A DNA stretch of 6,236 nucleotides from Pseudomonadota bacterium (GCA_023411405.1 JAEYOU010000705.1:1-6236), one strand, 5' to 3'. Shown: positions 1 to 5,765, counted from the first letter of the stretch. Notes: generated from the sequence alone by a model not told the origin. Translations and numbers: made by a program.

Positions 1-967
1 GATCCCCCGCGAACGAGAGCGCCACGAGCGCGAGGATGATGAACCCCCACATCGCCTGGATGAAGAACGGATCCATCCGCAGCAGGTTCACGCCGGTCGA
101 GACCATCTGGAGGATCACCACCGCGAGCACCATCCCGGCGAGCGTGCCCGCCCCGCCGAAGGGATCGACCCCGCCGAGGAAGCAGGCGAGGACCGCGACG
201 AGCAGGTAGCTCTCGGCGTAGTTCGCCTTCACCGAGTTGAGCTGGCCCATCATGATGAACGCGGTGAGCGCGGCGAAGACCGACGAGAGCACGTAGGTGC
301 GGACGAGGACCCGGCGGACGCGGATGTTCGAGTACGAGGCGGCGACGGGGTTCGAGCCGACGAGGTAGAAGGCGAGCCCGGTCTGCGTCCGGCGCAGGAG
401 GAGCCCGAGCAGGATCACCGCCACCACCAGGATGAGGAACGGGATCGGGACGGGGCCCACGGTGCCGTTGCCGATCGCGAGCAGGAACTCCGGGAAGCCG
501 GAGAGCGTGTACCCCTTCGTGATGACCAGGTTCACGCCGTTCAGCAGCGTCATGAACGCGAGGGTGGCGAGGATCGCGGGGACCTCGACGTACGCGACGA
601 GCCAGCCCATGAGCGCGCCGACGGCGACGGCGGCGGCGAGCCCGCCCGCCATCGCGACCAGCGCCACGCCCGCCCCGGCGGCGTCCGCCGCGTCGCCGGC
701 GAGCGCGCGGAGGAGCAGCACGGTGACGATCCCGGTGAAGTTCGCGGTCGCGATGATCGCGAGGTTGATCCCGCCGGTGACCATCGTGACCATCATCCCG
801 AGCGAGAGGAACGCGACGATCGGGAGCTGGTACGCCATCGAGATGGCGTTCCCCTCGGTCAGGAACCGCGGCCAGTTGAGCGCGGCCATCAGCGCCACGA
901 TGACGACCGCGGCGAGCGAGAGCGCGCGCTCGTGCGACGGCCGACGGAGGAACGCGAGGGGCGCCAT
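1..967 (-). CDS. CUT2-type sugar ABC transporter permease, second copy (C-terminus beyond window)
   Basis: Inner-membrane permease of the BPD_transp_2 family (RbsC/LsrC/LsrD/RhaP class), expected to pair with the adjacent permease to form the import channel. I translated it from ATG at 967; 322 codons run open to the left edge with no stop, so probably only a few residues are missing. The protein is almost entirely hydrophobic. The usual GGIDLS motif reads GGINLA at residues 65-70 (Asp to Asn, Ser to Ala). A cytoplasmic coupling loop with GSNPVAAS lies at about residues 204-211, and the conserved late segment LGGVDPFGG at about 264-272. The start is two bases after the stop of the previous permease, and GGAGG at 975-979 lies 7 nt upstream of it, inside that gene, so the two are probably translationally coupled. 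Family and role are secure; the substrate is unknown. Confidence 0.93.
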   Translation of the reverse strand, partial: MAPLAFLRRPSHERALSLAAVVIVALMAALNWPRFLTEGNAISMAYQLPIVAFLSLGMMVTMVTGGINLAIIATANFTGIVTVLLLRALAGDAADAAGAGVALVAMAGGLAAAVAVGALMGWLVAYVEVPAILATLAFMTLLNGVNLVITKGYTLSGFPEFLLAIGNGTVGPVPIPFLILVVAVILLGLLLRRTQTGLAFYLVGSNPVAASYSNIRVRRVLVRTYVLSSVFAALTAFIMMGQLNSVKANYAESYLLVAVLACFLGGVDPFGGAGTLAGMVLAVVILQMVSTGVNLLRMDPFFIQAMWGFIILALVALSFAGD

Positions 968-969
968 GC

Positions 970-1974
970 TCACGCCTCCACCCGGACGTGGACGCGGGCC
1001 CGCTCGCGCCGGAGCCGCTGGTACGCGCTGTTGGTGATCGCGACGGTGATCACCACGCCGATGGCGACGTTGTACCAGTAGACCGAGATGCCCAGGAGCG
1101 TGAGGCCGTTGCCGAGCACGGCGAAGAGGAGCACGCCGAGGACCGCGCCCAGGACCGAACCCTTCCCGCCGAACACGCTGGCGCCGCCCAGGACCACGGC
1201 CGCGATCACCTCGAGCTCCTTGCCGACGATGATGTTCGGGACCACCGACTGGACGATGGAGAGGTGGACCACCGCGGCGATGCCGGAGAGCAGGCCGATG
1301 AAGCCGAACGCGAAGAGGCGGGTGCGGAGGAGGTCCATGCCCATCCGCTCCGCCGCCACCTCGTTGCCGCCGATGGCGTAGATGCTCCGGCCGAGCAGGG
1401 TCCGGCGCAGAAGGAACCAGCCGAGGAGCGCCGCCGCGAGCCAGACGAGCGGCATGAGCGAGAGCCCGTACCGCCCGCCGATGGCGCTCGTCCGCGCGAA
1501 GAGCAGCGTGCTCCCGAACTCCCGGAACATCGGGTGCACCACGTTGATGAGCTTCCCCTCGGTGATGACGTACAGCAGCCCGAAGTAGACGTTGAACGTC
1601 GCGATCGTGACGATGATCGTGGGCACCCGGAAGAAGTGGACGACCGCGCCGTTCACCGCGCCCAGGAGGGCGCCCGCGGCGCCCGCCGCGAGCAGCGCCA
1701 GGAAGATGTTGCCGCCCCAGGCGAGCGTGGCCACCGCCACCCCGTACTCCACGACCTGGGCGATGGCGGTGAAGGACACGTCCGGCGAGCCGCTCAGGAT
1801 GAGCACCACCAGCACGCCGACGGCCATGATCCCGACCATCGAGTAGCTCTTCAGCAGGCCGGCCAGGTTCTCGAACGAGAGGAACGCGGGGTTGGCGGCC
1901 GCGATCCCGGCGCCGATCACCACGATCAGGAGCACGAGCCAGGTCTCGTTGTGCCGCAGCAGGTCCTTCGCCAT
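970..1974 (-). CDS. CUT2-type sugar ABC transporter permease, first copy
   Basis: Inner-membrane permease of the BPD_transp_2 family, 334 residues, a normal full length. Hydrophobic segments lie at roughly 12-30, 45-63, 90-112, 118-137, 171-190, 219-240, 253-268, 272-294 and 298-315. The cytoplasmic loop at about 195-214, containing IGGNEVAAERMGM, is the family's ATPase-contacting loop (usually GGN..AA..SGI). The conserved late motif GGASVFGGKGSVLGA is at 263-277. At the position of the usual GGIDLS motif it has GSPDVS (62-67), keeping Asp and Ser but not the glycine pair. The tail after residue 318 is short, arginine-rich and cytoplasmic. ATG at 1974 follows the ATPase stop by 18 nt and is preceded by a purine-rich GGAGGGGAG (1975-1983), which supports this start. 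It presumably forms a heterodimer with the next permease. Confidence 0.95.
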   Translation of the reverse strand: MAKDLLRHNETWLVLLIVVIGAGIAAANPAFLSFENLAGLLKSYSMVGIMAVGVLVVLILSGSPDVSFTAIAQVVEYGVAVATLAWGGNIFLALLAAGAAGALLGAVNGAVVHFFRVPTIIVTIATFNVYFGLLYVITEGKLINVVHPMFREFGSTLLFARTSAIGGRYGLSLMPLVWLAAALLGWFLLRRTLLGRSIYAIGGNEVAAERMGMDLLRTRLFAFGFIGLLSGIAAVVHLSIVQSVVPNIIVGKELEVIAAVVLGGASVFGGKGSVLGAVLGVLLFAVLGNGLTLLGISVYWYNVAIGVVITVAITNSAYQRLRRERARVHVRVEA

Positions 1975-1992
1975 CTCCCCTCCGCCGCGCGC

Positions 1993-3483
1993 TCACGCGC
2001 GCGCCTCGACCAGCCGCTGCACCTGGTCCGGCTCGACGCCGGCCGTGCCCAGCGCGCCCCGGATCCGGCCGCCGCGCATGATGAGGATCCGGTTGGCGTT
2101 GGCGACCGCCTCGGACACCTCGTCGGTGATGAGCAGCACCGCCATGCCCCGCGCGGCGAGCCCCCGGACGTGGTCGTGGATGGTGCTCTTCGCCCCCACG
2201 TCCACGCCGACCGTGGGGCTGTCGAGGACGAGGATCCTCGGGTCGGTGGCGAGCCACTTCCCGATCACCACCTTCTGCTGGTTGCCGCCCGAGAGCGTCT
2301 GCACCGCCACCTGGGGGTCGGAGACCTTCACCCCCAGCGTCTTGATCCAGTGCGCCGCGGCCGCCGCCCTCCGCGCGGGATCGACCAGCCCGAGCGGGCC
2401 CAGCAGGCGATCGAGGATGGCCGCCGTGGCGTTCGCGGCGACAGAGTGCTTCATCACGAGCCCTTGCACGAGCCGGTTCTCCGGCACGTACGCGATGCCC
2501 GCGCCGACCGCGTCCTGGACGGAGCGGATCCGCACCGGCCGGCCGTCCACGAGGATCTCGCCGCGCTCGGCCGGGCGGACCCCGAAGAGCGCCAGCGCGA
2601 GCTCCGTCCGCCCGGACCCGCGCAGCCCCGTGAGCCCGACGATCTCCCCGGCGCGGAGCTCGAAGGAGACGTCCTCGAAGCTGTTCCGGCGCGAGAGCCC
2701 GCGGACCTCGAGCGCCGTGCGCGCCGCCGGGTCCGCGAACGTGAACCGGCGCTTCTCGAGCGTCCGCCCCGTCATGAGCGCGACGAGCCTGTCCTCGTCC
2801 AGCTCGGCGGGGGGCAGCGTCGCGACCCTCTCGCCGTCCCGGAAGACCGTGATCCGCTCGGCCACGGCGAAGACCTCGTTGAGCTTGTGGCTCACGAACA
2901 GCACGGCGATGCCGTGCGCCTGGAGGTCGCGCACGACCGCGAGCAGGTTCGCGATGTCGCGGTCGTTGAGCGACGCGGTCGGCTCGTCGAGGATGAGCAG
3001 CTTGAGGTCGCTCGTGAGCGCGCGGCAGATGGCGACCAGCTGCTGCACGCCGATCGGGAGCTCGCCCACCTCCGCGTCGAGGTCGAGCTCCACCCGGATC
3101 CGCTCCGTCGCCGCCCGGGCGATGGTCTGCACCCGCCCCCAGTCGACGATCCGCCCGCCGCGCTCTCGGATCTCGGGGAGCGCGATGTTCTCCGCCACCG
3201 TCAGGTTCGGGAAGAGCGAGAGATCCTGATAGATGACCTGGATCCCGCGCGCCATCGTGCCCGCCGAGCCGAGGTGCTCGACCGGGCGCCCTTCGACCAG
3301 GATCCTCCCGGCGTCCGGCTGCAGGACGCCGGAGATGATCTTGATGATGGTGGACTTGCCGGAGCCGTTCTCTCCGACGAGGCAGTGGATCTCGCCCTGG
3401 CGGAGGTCGAAGTCCACGCCCCGGAGCGCGTGCACGCCGGCGAAGCTCTTGTGGATCTTCTCCAGCCGGAGGAACTCGTTCAT
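1993..3483 (-). CDS. Sugar ABC transporter ATPase with two nucleotide-binding domains (RbsA/LsrA/XylG type)
   Basis: Cytoplasmic ATPase that powers the import complex; 496 residues is normal for fused double-domain CUT2 ATPases. Domain 1: Walker A GENGSGKST (37-45), Q-loop Gln86, signature region LPIGVQQ (142-148), Walker B LLILDEP (162-168), H-loop His199. Domain 2: Walker A-like GLRGSGRT (286-293), signature LSGGNQQK (397-404), Walker B LVLDSP (418-423), and Asp454 where an H-loop His would be. Arg in place of Lys in the second Walker A is usual in this family. Ser422 in place of the catalytic Glu and Pro143 in the first signature are, to my knowledge, unusual. One composite site (Walker A/B of domain 1 with LSGGN of domain 2) therefore looks active and the other degenerate. 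The start lies 13 nt after the binding-protein stop with no good Shine-Dalgarno, so initiation may depend on coupling. Function is secure, substrate unknown. Confidence 0.96.
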   Translation of the reverse strand: MNEFLRLEKIHKSFAGVHALRGVDFDLRQGEIHCLVGENGSGKSTIIKIISGVLQPDAGRILVEGRPVEHLGSAGTMARGIQVIYQDLSLFPNLTVAENIALPEIRERGGRIVDWGRVQTIARAATERIRVELDLDAEVGELPIGVQQLVAICRALTSDLKLLILDEPTASLNDRDIANLLAVVRDLQAHGIAVLFVSHKLNEVFAVAERITVFRDGERVATLPPAELDEDRLVALMTGRTLEKRRFTFADPAARTALEVRGLSRRNSFEDVSFELRAGEIVGLTGLRGSGRTELALALFGVRPAERGEILVDGRPVRIRSVQDAVGAGIAYVPENRLVQGLVMKHSVAANATAAILDRLLGPLGLVDPARRAAAAAHWIKTLGVKVSDPQVAVQTLSGGNQQKVVIGKWLATDPRILVLDSPTVGVDVGAKSTIHDHVRGLAARGMAVLLITDEVSEAVANANRILIMRGGRIRGALGTAGVEPDQVQRLVEARA

Positions 3484-3497
3484 CGCGGCGACGCCAT
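3480..3497 (-). other. Possible six-codon relay ORF linking binding-protein stop to ATPase start
   Basis: The binding-protein stop overlaps an ATG as TGATG. That ATG opens a tiny frame (Met-Ala-Ser-Pro-Arg-stop) whose TGA overlaps the ATPase start as ATGA. The 13-nt gap has no recognisable Shine-Dalgarno, unlike the other starts in this operon. A terminating ribosome could re-initiate on the mini-frame and be carried to the ATPase start. The overlaps are directly visible; the function is inference and the arrangement could be chance. Confidence 0.3.
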
Positions 3498-4492
3498 CAG
3501 AACCCCTGGAACTGATCCACGTTGGCCTTCGTCACGACGAGCGGGCGATCGTAGATCAGCGTGTTCCCGTCGACGGACTTGGGCTTGCCCAGGTTCGGGA
3601 TCTCGAAGTTCGGGCCGATGCTCGCCTTCTTGCCGTCGAGCACCGTCTTCGCGAGGTAGGCCATCGCGTAGCCGGCCTCGCCCGGATCCCAGAGGACCGC
3701 GGCGCTCATCGAGCCGTCCTTCAGGAACGAGGCCGCCTGGCTGGGCGCGGTGGTCCCGATGACGGCGAGCTTCCCGGCGAGCCCCTTCTCGCGCGCGGCC
3801 TGCGCCGCGCCCGGGGCGCCCTGGCTGCCGAAGGCGAGGAACGCCTTCACGTTCGGGTTCGCCGTGATGATGTCGAGCGCCGTCTGGCGGGCGAGGTTCT
3901 GGTCCTCCGACGCCGGGTAGCGGGTGCCGATCAGCTTGAGGTTCGGGTACTTTTTCTTCGCGAGCGCGACCGCGGCGTCGGCCCAGATGTTGTGCGCGGG
4001 GACCGTGAGCGACCCGACGAAGATGGCGTACTGGCCCTCGGGCTTCCCCATCGCCTTCACCATCTCCTCGAGCATCCGCTCGCCGAAGGCCTTGTTGTCG
4101 ATCATCTCGACGTCGAAGTCGGCGTTCTTCTGCCCCGGCGACTCGTGGGTGATCGTCACGATCTTCCGCGCCCGCGCCCGCGCGAACACCGGCTCGATGG
4201 ACTTGGCGTCGTTGGGGACGACGAGGATGGCGTCGTTGCCCTGGTTGATCGCGTCCTCGATGAGGCGCACCTGCTGCGCCTCGTCGGCCGACGCGGGCGC
4301 CTGCTGGCTCACGTCCAGGTTGAACTCCTGCCCCGCGCGCTTCAGCCCCGACTCGAGCCGGTCGAACCACGTCGCCCGGAGCTTCGGGACCGACACCATC
4401 GTGTAGCGCTGCGCCGCCGCCGCCGCCGGTCCGAGCAGGACCGCCACGCCTACCGCCACCGCCACCGCGCGGGTGCTCCGCTGTCTGCGCAT
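3497..4492 (-). CDS. Periplasmic sugar-binding protein of the LsrB/RhaS (Peripla_BP_4) type
   Basis: Solute-binding protein delivering ligand to the ABC importer, 331 residues, normal length. The N-terminus is a Sec-type signal peptide: basic MRRQR, a hydrophobic stretch at about 9-22, and an AAAAA run with likely cleavage near residues 27-28. No lipobox cysteine is present, so it is soluble. The mature start YTMVSVPKL (30-38) matches the family strand 1 (xxxFxPKL in LsrB and RhaS). LIEDAINQGNDAILVVPND (77-95) and the late segment KLAVIGTTAP (241-250) are further family blocks. Where LsrB has a WDSD hinge segment this protein has THES (115-118), and at the LsrB Asp-Gln ligand pair it appears to have Ala-His (166-167), so autoinducer-2 is an unlikely ligand. 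ATG 4492 is supported by AAGGAG at 4499-4504. Fold and role are confident; the substrate is not known. Confidence 0.94.
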   Translation of the reverse strand: MRRQRSTRAVAVAVGVAVLLGPAAAAAQRYTMVSVPKLRATWFDRLESGLKRAGQEFNLDVSQQAPASADEAQQVRLIEDAINQGNDAILVVPNDAKSIEPVFARARARKIVTITHESPGQKNADFDVEMIDNKAFGERMLEEMVKAMGKPEGQYAIFVGSLTVPAHNIWADAAVALAKKKYPNLKLIGTRYPASEDQNLARQTALDIITANPNVKAFLAFGSQGAPGAAQAAREKGLAGKLAVIGTTAPSQAASFLKDGSMSAAVLWDPGEAGYAMAYLAKTVLDGKKASIGPNFEIPNLGKPKSVDGNTLIYDRPLVVTKANVDQFQGF

Positions 4493-4498
4493 CTTCGT

Positions 4499-4504
4499 CT
4501 CCTT
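4499..4504 (-). promoter_or_regulatory. Ribosome binding site of the sugar-binding protein gene
   Basis: AAGGAG on the minus strand, 6 nt from the ATG at 4492. It is the best Shine-Dalgarno match in the operon, consistent with a binding protein being made in excess of the membrane components. Confidence 0.8.
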
Positions 4505-4529
4505 CGGTTGATCTGCCGTGTGCTGCGCT

Positions 4530-4545
4530 CCCGCCCGCGGGCGGG
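4530..4545 (-). repeat. Perfect 16-bp GC palindrome between VOC and binding-protein genes
   Basis: CCCGCCCGCGGGCGGG is self-complementary and can fold as a 6-bp stem with a CGCG loop. It sits in the 69-nt gap downstream of the VOC stop and upstream of the binding-protein Shine-Dalgarno. No T-run follows on the minus strand, so it is not a classical terminator. By analogy with other binding-protein operons it could be an RNA-stabilising or partial attenuating hairpin that raises binding-protein mRNA relative to neighbours. In DNA this GC-rich, chance is also possible. Confidence 0.4.
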
Positions 4546-4561
4546 CGGTCCCCTTCGCCCG

Positions 4562-5035
4562 TCAGGCCGGATACGTCCGGAACGGCGCCCGGATCCGGCC
4601 GACGTTCCCCAGCTCGACGATCGCGCCGAACACCTTCTCGGTGTCGAGGTAGTAGAACTCGTCCTCGTCGTACTTCCCCGACTGGAGGACCTCGACGCCC
4701 TGCGCCGCGAACCGGCGCAGCGCCGCCTGGCAGTCCGCGAAGTACAGCTTGATGTGGTGGAAGCCCTCGCCCTTCCGCTCGAGGTGCTCGTCGTAGATGC
4801 TCCGGCCGCTCACCGGCTGCATGAGCTCCATCTGCGGCCCGAGGTGGAAGTCGGTGATCGCGACGAGGTAGCTGAAGTCGGCCGGCGCGCCGCGGACGGT
4901 GGACTCGCGCACGTCCGGCGGGCCGAACCGGTACACGCCCCACGGCCCGATCCGGAAGGTGTCCCAGTAGTACTTCATGGCCCGATCGAGGTCCCGGACC
5001 ACGTGGGCGACCTGCACGACGTCCCCGTCCTTCAT
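4562..5035 (-). CDS. VOC/glyoxalase-fold protein resembling methylmalonyl-CoA epimerase
   Basis: Probably a cytoplasmic metalloenzyme of the vicinal oxygen chelate superfamily (Glyoxalase_4-like), 157 residues. This is slightly longer than methylmalonyl-CoA epimerase, with which it shares the layout of two beta-alpha-beta-beta-beta modules. Candidate metal ligands occur at the expected places: His11 in VAHVVRDLDRAMKYY (9-23), Glu70 in QMELMQPVSG (68-77), His94 in GFHHIKLYF (91-99) and Glu141 in AIVELGN (138-144). All four positions are kept, so catalysis is likely. Placement between a SIS isomerase and a sugar-binding protein argues for a sugar-derived substrate rather than methylmalonyl-CoA; epimerisation, isomerisation or lyase chemistry are all possible. 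ATG 5035 has GGAG at 5042-5045 with 6 nt spacing. It begins 26 nt after the SIS stop, so co-transcription is expected. The superfamily is confident; the reaction is not known. Confidence 0.87.
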   Translation of the reverse strand: MKDGDVVQVAHVVRDLDRAMKYYWDTFRIGPWGVYRFGPPDVRESTVRGAPADFSYLVAITDFHLGPQMELMQPVSGRSIYDEHLERKGEGFHHIKLYFADCQAALRRFAAQGVEVLQSGKYDEDEFYYLDTEKVFGAIVELGNVGRIRAPFRTYPA

Positions 5036-5061
5036 GGCCGACTCCGGTGCTCGGGGCGCGC

Positions 5062-5634
5062 TCAGGCGAACGAGCCCATAACGCCTTCGAGGTTGGTGTG
5101 GCGCCGCTGCATCTCCGCCATCGAGACGCCCCGCTTCTCGACGAGAAGCATCACCACGATGTCCTCGAACAGGAAGAGCGCCTGCTCCAGCAGCGAGGCC
5201 ATGGGCTGGATCGAGCGCAGCTCGGGCGGCGTCCCGAAGATCTGGCCGGGCACGAGGACGGTCACGTCGGCCAGCCGGCCGTGCTCGTTCTCCGGGTGGG
5301 CGGTGACCGCGCAGACCCGGGCGCCCGCCTGCTTGGCGAGCCGCATCACGTTCAGCTCCACCGCCGTGACCGCGCAGTTCACGATGAGGAGATCGCCCGG
5401 CCCGATCACCGGGGTCGTCGTGTCGAAGACGACGTAGGCGTCGAACCCCATGTGCTTGAGGCGCATGGCGAACCCTCGCATGGACGCCTGCATCCGCCCC
5501 ATCGCGTAGAGCTGGATCGTCTTCGCCTGCTCGATCTCGGCGATCAGGAGGGCCAGCTGGTCCTCGGGGACGGCCTCGAGGACGCGGCGGTTCTCGTCCA
5601 CGACGGCCTGCACCAGCTCGCGATAGCTCCGCAT
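5062..5634 (-). CDS. SIS-domain sugar isomerase-like protein, 6-phospho-3-hexuloisomerase family, with altered active-site loops
   Basis: First gene of the operon, cytoplasmic, 190 residues, close to the usual 180-190 of hexuloisomerases. Family blocks: N-terminal helix up to about 35; YAMGRMQASMRGFAMRLKHM (43-62), where typical members have a GAGRSG loop then FAMRL; FDTTTPVIGPGDLLI (70-84), matching the T.TP.I..GDLLI block; QPMASLLEQALFLFED (143-158), matching QPMGSLFEQ; and C-terminal RRHTNLEG (177-184), matching RHANLE. The phosphate-binding SGSGET segment is replaced by CAVTAV at about 87-92, and the GRS serine is Met48. It may therefore act on an unphosphorylated or differently charged sugar, or be regulatory. 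I chose ATG 5634 because GGAGGAG (5638-5644) precedes it and family similarity begins there. A longer frame to 5760 would add an unlikely Arg/Pro-rich leader. No hexulose-phosphate synthase is nearby, so a formaldehyde-fixation role is not supported. Confidence 0.88.
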   Translation of the reverse strand: MRSYRELVQAVVDENRRVLEAVPEDQLALLIAEIEQAKTIQLYAMGRMQASMRGFAMRLKHMGFDAYVVFDTTTPVIGPGDLLIVNCAVTAVELNVMRLAKQAGARVCAVTAHPENEHGRLADVTVLVPGQIFGTPPELRSIQPMASLLEQALFLFEDIVVMLLVEKRGVSMAEMQRRHTNLEGVMGSFA

Positions 5635-5637
5635 CGT

Positions 5638-5644
5638 CTCCTCC
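5638..5644 (-). promoter_or_regulatory. Ribosome binding site fixing the SIS gene start
   Basis: GGAGGAG on the minus strand, 3 nt from the ATG at 5634 (the inner GGAGG is 5 nt away). It decides in favour of this start over the in-frame ATG at 5760, which has no comparable site. Confidence 0.75.
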
Positions 5645-5671
5645 GCGCGCGGGCGCCGGCGGCGCGCGCGG
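5643..5671 (-). promoter_or_regulatory. GC hairpin in the operon leader, abutting the SIS ribosome binding site
   Basis: Complementary 8-nt arms CCGCGCGC (5643-5650) and GCGCGCGG (5664-5671) enclose a 13-nt GC-rich loop. The downstream arm in the mRNA includes the first two bases of the Shine-Dalgarno, so folding would crowd ribosome access. The pairing is visible; regulatory use is inference and alternative pairings exist in this GC-rich stretch. Confidence 0.35.
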
Positions 5672-5685
5672 GGAGCGTCGTCGGG

Positions 5686-5698
5686 CCCTGCTGCAGGG
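5686..5698. promoter_or_regulatory. Palindrome CCCTGC-T-GCAGGG, possible operator
   Basis: Perfect 6-bp arms around one central base, 52-64 bp upstream of the SIS start. Its centre lies about 30 bp, roughly three helical turns, from the centre of the 5714-5731 inverted repeat, so the two could face the same side of the helix. No family consensus is recognised. It could also fold as a small RNA hairpin. Confidence 0.35.
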
Positions 5699-5713
5699 AA
5701 GATCGACACCAAC

Positions 5714-5731
5714 CGCGTTTCGGCAAACGCG
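5714..5731. promoter_or_regulatory. 18-bp inverted repeat CGCGTTT-CGGC-AAACGCG, probable operator of the sugar operon
   Basis: Perfect 7-bp arms with a 4-bp spacer, 80-97 bp upstream of the SIS ATG. It contains the only T- and A-runs in a stretch otherwise nearly all G+C, so it stands out from compositional background. Size and symmetry suit a dimeric repressor such as a LacI, GntR or RpiR family member, which commonly control sugar ABC operons. No regulator gene is in the window. The minus-strand promoter should lie close by, but I found no convincing -35/-10 pair. Confidence 0.5.
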
Positions 5732-5743
5732 CCGCGCGGCGCG
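5728..5743. repeat. 16-bp GC palindrome overlapping the operator edge
   Basis: CGCGCCGCGCGGCGCG reads identically on both strands and overlaps the last four bases of the 5714-5731 inverted repeat. Being built only of GC dinucleotides it may be chance, but it extends the symmetric region upstream of the operon. Confidence 0.3.
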
Positions 5744-5765
5744 CCGGGGAGGGCGCGCACGAGGT

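Noticed and set aside
432..1037. 201-codon plus-strand frame across the two permease genes
   Set aside because: Antisense to a clear membrane protein; Ala/Ser/Thr/Pro/Arg-rich without a domain.
988..3762. 924-codon open frame on the plus strand opposite the permease and ATPase genes
   Set aside because: Its translation is a low-complexity run of Arg, Asp, Glu, His and Pro typical of the antisense of GC3-rich codons. It spans gaps between three real genes and has no recognisable domain.
3497..4492. Assignment as LsrB autoinducer-2 receptor and naming the operon lsr
   Set aside because: Key ligand positions differ and no lsrF, lsrG, lsrK or lsrR neighbour is present; the SIS and VOC genes do not belong to lsr operons.
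3480..4943. 487-codon minus-strand frame overlapping the VOC and binding-protein genes
   Set aside because: A Gly/Arg/Pro-rich out-of-frame translation of those two genes; only its last six codons matter, as the relay mini-frame.
3233..5437. 734-codon plus-strand open frame opposite the binding-protein, VOC and SIS genes
   Set aside because: Same compositional signature (Arg/Leu/Val/His-rich), antisense to well-supported genes; a shadow frame.
5062..5634. Ribulose monophosphate pathway role for the SIS gene (hxlB)
   Set aside because: No hexulose-6-phosphate synthase nearby, and the phosphate-binding loops are missing.
5697..5726. Sigma-70-like promoter on the minus strand (TTGCCG then GATCTT after 16 nt)
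   Set aside because: The -35 match is moderate but the -10 matches only three of six bases, so it is too weak to annotate.
5635..5760. Extended N-terminus of the SIS protein from the ATG at 5760
   Set aside because: It adds 42 Arg/Ala/Pro-rich residues with no family match, would cover the operator-like repeat, and lacks a good ribosome binding site; 5634 has GGAGGAG.
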